Below are positions 56,301-64,000 of a stretch of DNA of 64,000 nt, piece by piece. How positions within the stretch are numbered: the stretch's first letter is position 1; each line of letters opens with the position of its first letter. The DNA lies in contig JAXGGA010002997.1 of NCBI GenBank assembly GCA_038373865.1, forward strand, positions 46,582 to 110,581, read 5' to 3'. A program made the translations under genes and the position numbers. Origin of the DNA: Uloborus plumipes (Eukaryota; Arthropoda; Arachnida; Araneae; Uloboridae). The notes under the pieces are model-generated. The model searched no databases, had not been told where the DNA came from, and worked only from the letters and a program-made list of their open reading frames with translations.

Positions 56301-59300
56301 CATGAAAAGGATACAAGTAAAAAAAAAAACGCTAATACTGCATTTATTGGGGGAACATGATGCCCATTAAGACAATATATTGTTGACTTAAAAAGCATTT
56401 ATACATGCTGGCTACGATTTATAATAAGATTTAAAAATTAAGATTGCCATACTTGTTTCCTCTCTTGGATCATGCATTGATTTTCGTAATTATATTGAAG
56501 TAAAAAAGTGAAAATACTTCACTTTATTTTCGTAATTTAGATTGTATTTTCGCATTTTGCAAAATATGTGACTGTAGCTTAAAACATGGTTTTAGTTAAC
56601 GTTATTTGATTGCTTGAAAGATGCCTTGCTTTTTTCCTATCTCTAGCATTTCCAATAGGTTAGAAAAAAGGAATTCTTTAGATGCCTTTATCACCATTAC
56701 ATTTTTGTATTTCCTAACGTCAGCAGTTAATATCTATGTATATTAGGTTGAAAAATAAACTTTTTATTTTTGTCTTGTAGAAGTGAAAGAAAACTGTGTA
56801 ATTCTTAAAGATGGTACAAAGATTCCTTGTGGTTTAGTGGTTTGGAGTACAGGTCTCAGTCCCCAGCCTTTTACTGAGAAACTTCCTGTATCAAAGAATG
56901 ATAAAGGGCAAGTTAGTATTTTGTTCTTTGGATGAGAGAGGGTGTATCATTTTTTTAAAGTGCTTATTGTGTAGTTAAATTCTGGAATTAGCAATGAAAT
57001 GTATTTTCTCTTTTCTCCTTTCCTAAATGAAACATTCAAGTTTCTTTTAATCAACCAGTTATATTGTCAGGTTTCCTTGTGCAACAAAACTGTTGGTAGC
57101 TTGCTGGTCAGAGGGTTTCTGGTTTGTTGCCCTACACTGCCAAATACCAAACTTTTCAGCACCTCATCCTGCCTCTTTGGATTCTAAATACCTACATGAT
57201 GATAATTATTCTTCATGATCTTGTAATTAATACATGCTGGAAGGACTCTTTGATCAAACCATTTTGTAGGAAAAATACTTTTTCCAATAATGATAATAAT
57301 TTTCTCAATATTTAATAAAAAACCTACTGTTAGTATTAAACTTTTGAGAATTGTCAAATCGACATATTTTATCCCACTCTGCACCTGTTAGCTGCCACAA
57401 TCCAGAATTTGTTTACGAAACTGTTGTGCGTCTCATTAAAAAAACGCTATTCAAGAAGATTCAGCTTGATAGTGATTATTTTTTAACCATGGAAATCTGT
57501 ACTACATTTTTTAGAACGTAGAACCGGAATAACATACCGCGCCATTCGTACGACTCTGTGACTGTTAAGTTATATGCATATTAACTAAGCAATAGACAAA
57601 AACTCAGGTAGTTAGTAATTGCTTCTGATGACCTCGTAATCGATGCATGTTGGGAGGAGGGGGACTCTTTGATCAAACCATACGCTTTGTAGGACAAATA
57701 TTTTTTTCTCTAATGTTGAATGAATAAATGAATGAAGTGAGCAGGGGTGCCCTTAAAAGAGCTCAATCACCGCGACAACAGGTCTATTGTAATATCCCCT
57801 TTGGGACCCTTAACCCTTCACTGCACGATTTTTTATATTTTCATGAAAAAAAACATTTGTTACCTTTTAAATAACCCTGAGTTTAGGAAAAATGAAGAAA
57901 AAAATTAATCTTAAAAATGTGCACCAAAAATGATGTTTTAATTGTTTGTTCTATATATGGCACAAAGCACATAGCATATGCTTTGTATACCGATAAGTGT
58001 AATAATCTACAATGTTTTTGTGTCATAAGTGGTATAAACAAACTTTCCACTAAGTGTATTTAAACATTTTTGGAACAAAGGAAATAATGACTAAGCACAC
58101 TTCTAACGGAAATGCAGACCCTTTTTTTTAAAAAAGCAAGAACTGTAATACCTAGACTAGTGCAGCTAACTAGTGCATAAAAATCACACTAAACTGTTAT
58201 AGCAATGTTCCAGAAGGGGCACAAAGCTCAGTTTAACTGCATTTAAAAATCATAGGAATATATGAGGGTTTATTTGGTTTGTGCCAGATCTGGCACACAG
58301 TGCAGTGAAGGGTTAACAGAGCCCTATAGCTGAAACGAACTTTAGCAAATGTCAAACAGGTAAGCTGGACAATTCATAGGAACCTAAACAATGGTACCCC
58401 AGATGCTCAAATCTGTGAGCAGAATAAAAATCGCTATCACACAGTGCGTGTTTTGAGCTTTCTTCTGCCTCTAGGCAGCCTCTGCAAGCTGGGTCATCAG
58501 TGACACCAGTAAGTCTCACTAATGTTAATAATTATCTTAAGATTTAATTTAAAAAGCCGCAGTTAGTGATAAGTTTTTGAGAACCATAAAATCAACACAT
58601 TTTATCGCTGCTACCACTGTTAGCTAACACAATCAAGAATTGTTGTAAAAGAAAAAGTTGGGCCTCATCTTAAAATGAAGCTACTCACGGAAAATTAGTT
58701 TGATAGTAATCAAAAGTAACATCTCGATCAGAGATCCCTGACTAGAGGGGTTTTATTCCCAAAACCTTCCCCTCTGGCCGAGCCACTGCCTGGTTCCAAT
58801 ATTGCTGAAACAATACAATATGTTATAATTATCTAATTTTTTTGTTCCTTTGTTATAGATTTTTACAGATAATTACTTAAGAGTTTTGGGTGATGATTCA
58901 AGAAATGTTTATGCATTGGGAGACTGTGCAGAAATTGAATCCATTCCATTGCCATGCACTGCACAGGTAATAAATTTCATTTATATGTTTTGTAATTTAC
59001 CACGTGTTTTCTTGCCTACTTGAATGTATTTTCCTTGGAATATTTACATTAAGATTACTAAATTTTGTTTCTTCTTTTTTTATTTTATGATTTTGAAACA
59101 TTTCACTTAACCCCTTCAGGACCGGCGAAAAAAGGAAGAAGTGCTTCCCCAGGCCGGTGCGCTTCGCATGTGGTTGCACGCACAGGCCCGGGCGATTTTT
59201 GAAGTTAAGCCTAATTTCGTTCAAAAATTCATAAAAAACAATCGCATTAATCAAACGTGCTGAAACTTACTATTTACAATCATCAATAGTCTCTGAATGT

Positions 59301-62300
59301 TTTACAATAAAGATTTTTTTAATATAATTTTTAAAAATAGCGTTTTTTGAAGAAAATGTGTTTATTCAATCAAACAAACTGTTATGTAAGTATTTAATAT
59401 TTAAAAACCTAGAAGTTTGCCTGCAATCATTCAGAATATATATGAAACATTAAATATAAAAAAGGAAATGCATGCGACCGAAATATGAAATATATGATAC
59501 CAATTACTGCTTAATATCTTTAAAGCTTCTATCTCTACTTGCCATTACGTTGCACTAAAATCCTCCCCCTCCGTATATGCCATAGCCTCAGATTCATTGA
59601 CTCTAATATTCGAAAAAAGGTGCTTCATTTCCACATCAAACTTGTTCATCAAATTAAACATCCTACCCTCGGGTAAAATTTCAGTCTTTCATCCATGGCA
59701 ATTGAAATAAAGCTGATCCTAGCAGTTAAAAATTCGATCTATCACATGCAAGACCGAAATTTTTACGCCTACCCTCAATCAAGAAACATTCATCCTTTCC
59801 ATTTCACTAAAAAATAAACAAGAACAGAAAAAGCAAAGACCATAAACCACAGCCCTCTAAATGACTAATCCAGCTAAAAGACTGCAGCACGTGTACTTTT
59901 TTTTTAGTAAAAAAATTTAAAAAAAACATGGAACCCAGTGCATAAACTGAAGGTCAACATTCCGTAGAACCTTATTAGAAAAAGTAATGGACTTCAACCG
60001 CCATCTAGTGTCATTTAAAAATACAAATAAATCGTTCCGAACTCGGATCACAACGGCGAACTCGCGGTTCCCAGAGCACGGAAAGGCTTATCACTCATTT
60101 GATATCACAGGCGCTGGAGGGAGAAACTCGCTATCACGGCGGTGTGATCACGATCGCGAACAGGTTAATACCTTCACCTGGATTGTGTTTTGCCTTCCTA
60201 CCAGTCTATCCAACCCCTCTCGCTTCAGTAGTGAAATGCTGTGGCGTACCAACAATGTATGTTAAGTTTTTGATTGCCAAAATGGTTATAATGGACATAA
60301 TATTGCCAAGCCACTAATTTTGAGAAATAAATGTATCATGCACTTAACTGTCAGACTTCAATTAAAAACCATACTTGTAAAAAGAAAATGCCTTGACATA
60401 CATGTTAAGAAATTCTGTTTGAAACACAGGCCCGTCAATTAGGGGGGGGGGGCAGGGGGGGGGGTCAATTGCCTCCCCCGACTTTGAAAATACAATGTAT
60501 TTACATATAAGTGGGCGTGGTTTTTGCTGATTTCCGATGAAATTGCATTGCGTTTTCACCCTTTGCCCTCCCCTGGAAAAACTTGAAATGATGTCCCTGC
60601 TGAAACAGTATGATAAAGTTTAGTGATATTTTGAAGCTTTAAATTACGTGTTGTTCACTACTGCAGGTGGCTGAGCGACAAGGGAGATATTTGGCTAATT
60701 TATTGATCAATTTAGAGAACGGGAAAGAACAGAAACCCTTCCATTTCCAATCGTCTGGAATGCTGGCATACATTGGAGATTACAAAGCTTTAACTGACTT
60801 GCCAGATTTTAAAACTCAAGGTACGTTTTCTATTTTAAGACTATTATATTCTGTGTTTTGTACAGTGATGCACAATTTACATTTGCAGGTACTGTCCGTC
60901 CGTAAAGGCCACTCCTGGCACTCGCGAACTATTCCACTTTAAAAAGGGGTGATGGGTTGTGAGTGGGAACTTTCCGAAATTTTCAATTTAAAACTTGCAT
61001 TTTTGTTATCCTTTTGACATATTCAACTAAACTATGTATTTGAAATTAGCAAAGCTCTACGTTGTTTGATACGGCTCAAAATGCTTATTATTCTTCCCCT
61101 TATTGTTATCTGACCTGACACACCTATTTTGGTAAAATCAAAAAAGACCTCAGGCATACGTAAATACGCGGAAGGTTACCCGAGAAAATCAGACAGTACG
61201 AAGTGAGACCAATTTGTAAAGATTTTACTGCTAATATATTTTAAAATTCAATGTTTTAAACTTCAACACTTTTCAAAGCAGAAGTGTATTGCATGTTATA
61301 CATATGTTGAGTCTTCCGTTAATGATCACTAATTTCCAAGTCCTGCATTTTTATATTGCTATTAAATTTAATTTCGAGTCGCATGAATATTTGCTAAGCC
61401 TCCGTCATGAATTTGTATTGGTGTTATAAAGTAAAAAGATGATAAAAAGGATTATTTGTGAACGATTCCCTAAGATTTATGGCTTATCCAAGAACTATTG
61501 AAAATCGGATCACAAGATCGCTGATATCTTACTAAATTTTTATGATGTTCTACTGAATTTTTTTGCTAAGAAATGCTAAATGTAATAAATTGCTATTTTT
61601 AGCGCATGCACAGTGAGAAATTAATTATTAATTGCTTTATATGTGTTTATGTTTCATCAAATTATCAATATTTTTATTTGAAATTTCAGTGTAATGATTC
61701 AGTTGCTTGATGTCAAGTTTTCTGAAAGTTTGACAGAAAACTCCATATATTATGAGCCAACACATGTAAACAGAATTAATTTTGTTGAAAAAAATGCTTA
61801 TATCTTCATCAACATAATTGCTATTTTCTCGAATATCTATAAAAGTAACCATACATAATAAGTAAACTGATTGCTGAAATTTACAGCTTATTCCCAGCTA
61901 ATTAAGAAGCACAATCAAAAAACATTTTTGGTTTCATCAATTTGTTGCAAGTCAATTTTTATTGAAAAATGCCAGATGAAGAATATCTTCTATCTGACAA
62001 AGGCTATGGAACAATTGTTCTCTTAATACTTGACAAGTTCTTAGTGATACACCATTTGAAAAAAAAAAAAAAATATATATATATAGTGATGCAGTATAGC
62101 TTGTTCATATTTGTGGCAAACATAACTCCAGTAGTTTACCTAGGCTTTGGGCTTAGCAGCCAGGGGGGTGGGGGAGGGGCGGTATTTTGATAGATTGAAA
62201 AAGAAGCTGTTAAGGATTTTTTAAATTAATTTTTTAAAATTATATTTGTTGAAAAATACTGAAGAAAAAAACTTGTAAGAATAAGAGCTAGAGGGGAAAA

Positions 62301-64000
62301 TGAAGCATCTAATGAGAAGTAAGATTGGGCATCATTTGAAACATTTGAAAAAAAAAAGAAGAAAATCAGAGTTACAATATTGTTTTTAAATTTGCTGAAT
62401 AATGAAAATTATCTGAATAGGAAATTTTTTCGGAAGGTCATAGTAACCTCCCATTAACCCATTTATATCAAGTTTTTTTAACAATTTTTTTCAATTTTTA
62501 TCTCTTTAAAACTTTTACTTGGAATGGTATACATATATTTTAGGCGTAAAATAGATTGCCGGTGCCATATTTATTAAGTTATTTAACGTCCTGTTTATGG
62601 GACACTAGGCAGATATGTGCGCAAAATACGACCTTACTTGACTTTACTTTTGCAAAGTAACATTACAGAAGGCATCTGTGATCAATTTTAAGCAAATAAT
62701 TTTAAAATAGTTTAGTTTTATGAAAAATAAGTTCTCAAAAAACACTCACTTTCTGTGGCTACCCACTCTGGATCGTTGACTGATTTGCGTGAAAAAAACT
62801 GTCAATAAATAAACTCTGATGTCCAACTAGTGGTTCTATCTGGTTCTCTCAAGAAGAAGGACTATTTGACTTGTGAAAAACAGCTTTAGTAAAATGATAT
62901 ACCCATTACAGGTTTTGGTATGCAGTAATTAACAAGCGTCCCGTTTTTAGGCTACTGGGCATAAATGGGTAGGTGACCACTTGATCATTGCACAATCTCA
63001 GTGCTGCCTTGTAGCAGCATTCTGAAAGTACCAAAACCATGTCAGCATTGAGAAATACCATTAAATATATACTGAAGGGGTGATTTGGTGCCCTAATGCT
63101 CTCTAACAACGTTACAATGCTGCCTTTCTGGGCGAAAAAAAAAAACTCATGTCTGATCAGAGATCTGACAAAAATTTTAAAAACTGAAGCTGGCAAAAAA
63201 GTCCTTTCACAAAAGGTTCGCCAAAGTGGGCCCAGCTGAAATCCCCCCCCCCCCCCCCAGGTTTTTTCGGGCGCGCCCACTTTATAAAAACCCACTGTCA
63301 GTAAAGTGGGTTTTTTTCAAAATTTTGAAAACGTTTATTTCAGAAACAAACTAAATATTACGAATATTTAGATATACTAAGCCTAGAAATTGGTATTGAT
63401 CAATTTAGTTATAATATTTAGTCTGGTCCAGAAATTGCCATCATCCTTTCCTGACTACTTACCTTATTAGGTTTTAAAAATAAAACTGCACGTCAATTTC
63501 ACTTATTTTTTTTAATACTTATTCAAAAAAACAATAATTATTTCAATAAATGAATTAAATTCAGTATCAATTTAAAATATATCAATTTTAAAAATTCAAT
63601 ATTACAATACTGTTCCGAAATTTGTCGAAGACGTTTTTTAGGTCACAGTGACCTACTCTCCTGATTCTATGAAATATAAAATTAGGTTACAATGTTCGAA
63701 TAGAGAATGATATTAAAATGATTCTTGAAAAAGCCAGGGTTTTTCATCAAAAGCCCGAAAAAACCTGGGTTTTTCAATTAAAACCCAAAGGGCTTTTTCA
63801 ATAAAATCCGGGTTTTTTCAAACCCTGCTTCGCACACATTTCTTCTAAAGCCTCAAATATTGCACAAATAGATAATAAAGATAAACAAGAAAATTTTCTT
63901 TGAAAAAAGATGAATCCCAAAATTTTAGAAGAGTAATATTTGCTTTCAGGTTTTCCATCATGGTTTTTATGGAGGTCAGCTTACTTAACTCGTTTAGGAT
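44336..64000 (+). CDS. Type II (alternative) NADH dehydrogenase, mitochondrial NDH-2/Ndi1-like; 3' end outside window
   Basis: This single-chain flavoenzyme oxidises NADH and reduces ubiquinone without pumping protons, bypassing complex I. Exons are 44336-44568, 52408-52633, 52943-53113, 54856-55015, 56781-56911, 58859-58966, 60667-60820 and 63950 onward; 411 codons are seen and phases join cleanly. Residues 1-27 are basic and hydroxylated with no acidic residue, a likely mitochondrial presequence. Next come the FAD-binding GSGWGS (33-38), then [16 protein letters not shown], a second Rossmann motif [11 protein letters not shown] (189-199) for NADH, the FAD motif ALGDCAE (326-332), and the quinone-site TAQVAERQG (341-349). 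The C-terminal membrane-anchor segment [11 protein letters not shown] follows (401-411). No EF-hand insertion is present. NDH-2 enzymes occur in bacteria, plants, fungi and some invertebrates but not in vertebrates or Drosophila. Spliceosomal introns rule out bacterial contamination. Start chosen as the ATG after two start-stop uORFs. Residues after 411 lie beyond the window. Confidence 0.93.
44569..45328. other. Start of NADH dehydrogenase intron 1, nothing coding
   Basis: The stretch is AT-rich with a G-run near 44895 and a G/C-rich block with GGTGGC and GCCGCC ends (44849-45268). Those ends could be remnants of a transposon, but they lack matching flanks. Confidence 0.35.
45850..48966. mobile_element. 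hAT-like TIR element with 5-bp duplication
   Basis: The termini CAGGGTTCCCAC (45850) and GTGGGAACCCTG (ending 48966) are perfect inverses, flanked by TACAT (45845-45849, 48967-48971). AGGCCCTA/TAGGGCC-like motifs (AAAAGGCC, GGCCCTA) crowd both ends. It contains a copy of the hairpin-start repeat (47783-48515) and a short - strand ORF region at 46084-46477 that matches no family I know. Confidence 0.7.
47783..48515. repeat. Hairpin-start repeat, copy 2
   Basis: It starts with the near-perfect palindrome ACTTCCTTTTACGTAGTAAA...GGAAGT (26 bp) and then follows the same order of blocks as 14620-15250, including CCTTGTGGTTGCATTCAAAT, AATTGGCGCGACCACTTGG and repeated GGCGA/TCGCC motifs. It sits inside the element 45850-48966. 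Non-coding. Confidence 0.65.
50655..51960 (-). pseudogene. 5'-truncated non-LTR retrotransposon (CR1/L2/Jockey-like reverse transcriptase)
   Basis: On the - strand [11 protein letters not shown] and [14 protein letters not shown] (about 51850-51690), then CFADDVKI with the catalytic Asp pair (about 51505-51480), then [21 protein letters not shown], and the long C-terminal frame 51237-50725 with [18 protein letters not shown] appear in the order of a LINE reverse transcriptase. Frames are broken at several places. The 3' end carries short ATTTGT-type repeats (50660-50680 region), a usual LINE tail. The endonuclease and ORF1 are missing. It lies antisense in intron 1 of the NADH dehydrogenase gene. 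Confidence 0.85.
53172..53648. mobile_element. hAT-like non-autonomous element, family B copy 2
   Basis: It shares ends and several internal blocks with 26337-27003. The flanks TGAGAATG and TGAGGATG (7 of 8) give an 8-bp duplication. It lies in intron 3 of the NADH dehydrogenase gene, 58 bp after exon 3. Confidence 0.68.
54410..54850. repeat. Dispersed repeat with internal tandem duplication, NADH dehydrogenase copy
   Basis: It repeats the unit seen at 13975-14197/19031-19125: AACTCTGAATAAAAGATA, CTTTCTTTACAAATATAAAA, ACTATTATTAATACTAAAG, twice in tandem. The right end, TTAGTTTTTTAAACTAATTT and GATTATTTACTTTG, stops about 10 bp before the acceptor of exon 4 (54856). A GC-rich 60-bp segment near 54590-54650 interrupts the second unit. 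Confidence 0.7.
55424..55596 (-). mobile_element. hAT-type MITE, family A copy 3
   Basis: The 173-bp element (CAGGCCCGTCATTTAGG ... AAATGACCTCCCTG) has a perfect 8-bp duplication GTCATGAA (55416-55423, 55597-55604). It is in the opposite orientation to the copies at 4991 and 32168. It lies in intron 4 of the NADH dehydrogenase gene. Confidence 0.88.
57814..58312. mobile_element. piggyBac-like MITE at TTAA
   Basis: The 499-bp element has 13-bp inverted ends CCCTTCACTGCAC and TTAA on both sides (57810-57813, 58313-58316), the hallmark of piggyBac insertion. A perfect 16-bp palindrome GTGCCAGATCTGGCAC lies just inside the right end (58281-58296). Non-coding. Confidence 0.78.
59111..60164. mobile_element. 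Possible piggyBac-like element at TTAA
   Basis: TTAA precedes CCCCTTCAGGACCGG (59111) and follows a partly matching inverse ending GATCGCGAACAGG (60164). Only about nine of fourteen terminal positions agree, so the pairing is tentative. The interior is non-coding and lies in intron 6 of the NADH dehydrogenase gene. Confidence 0.4.
60427..60599 (-). mobile_element. hAT-type MITE, family A copy 4
   Basis: The 173-bp element (CAGGCCCGTCAATTAGG ... GAAATGATGTCCCTG) is flanked by TTGAAACA and CTGAAACA (7 of 8). It has the same orientation and length as the copy at 55424 and ends 67 bp before exon 7 of the NADH dehydrogenase gene. Confidence 0.85.
62458..62969. mobile_element. Possible piggyBac-like MITE with one eroded TTAA
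   Basis: TTAA followed by CCCATTTATATC at the left is answered by GGCATAAATGGG at the right, where TTAA has become TAGG. GTTTATGGGACACTAGGC-like and CCGTTTTTAGGCTACTGGGC blocks lie inside. Length (512 bp) is like the 57814 element. Moderate support only. Confidence 0.42.
62970..63949. other. End of NADH dehydrogenase intron 7
   Basis: The stretch holds a 16-bp C-run near 63245, a block of GGGTTTTT/AAAAACCC alternations with an abrupt CAAACCCTG end near 63825 (resembling a transposon terminus with no partner in view), and then the normal acceptor TTTGCTTTCAG of the last exon. Confidence 0.4.

Noticed and set aside
56051..63829. A single transposon from CAGGGTTTAAGC (56051) to CAAACCCTG (63829)
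   Set aside because: The ends are only partly alike, the flanks do not match, and such an element would contain several NADH dehydrogenase exons.
44336..64000. Bacterial contamination or recent bacterial gene as source of the NADH dehydrogenase
   Set aside because: Seven GT-AG introns with phase-matched exons, intronic elements shared with NAA20 and RFC2, and fungal/animal-type sequence features show a resident nuclear gene.

Overview
The window is animal nuclear DNA: visibly AT-rich, with GT-AG introns, small exons and introns crowded with transposable elements. The gene content, the intron sizes and a tRNA-derived SINE fit an invertebrate, and my guess is an arthropod, possibly a chelicerate. 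The sequence alone does not settle the species.

Three conserved protein genes account for all the coding sequence I can support. (1) NAA20, the NatB N-terminal acetyltransferase catalytic subunit, + strand, 475-19251; its first exon lies before the window. (2) RFC2, the 40-kDa replication factor C clamp-loader subunit, - strand, 43915-21264; it is complete in ten exons and encodes 346 residues. (3) A type II (alternative, rotenone-insensitive) NADH dehydrogenase, + strand, 44336 to the window end; eight exons are seen and the last is cut by the window edge. NAA20 and RFC2 converge tail to tail, with about 2 kb between stop codons. RFC2 and the NADH dehydrogenase diverge head to head, with 420 bp between start codons, so they probably share a promoter region. 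The exon phases of all three genes join without a break.

Nearly everything else is intron filled with mobile DNA, and many elements can be delimited to the base by inverted termini and target-site duplications (TSDs). They include a four-copy hAT-type MITE family with 8-bp TSDs (one copy split by a solo LTR), a decayed hAT transposon nested in a TA-flanked TIR element, a Tigger/pogo remnant, two further hAT-like elements with perfect 8-bp TSDs, and TTAA-flanked piggyBac-like MITEs. There is also a candidate Helentron/DINE-like element carrying an exact 144-bp tandem array, four large palindromes, a tRNA-SINE with a perfect 14-bp TSD, and a 5'-truncated non-LTR retrotransposon.

By region: 0-20 kb is NAA20 with a huge nested-transposon intron; 20-21.2 kb is intergenic with a foldback; 21.2-44 kb is RFC2 with elements in nearly every large intron; 44-64 kb is the NADH dehydrogenase with a 5-kb composite element in intron 1. 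NAA20 (protein modification), RFC2 (replication) and the NADH dehydrogenase (respiration) do not form one pathway; their adjacency is positional.
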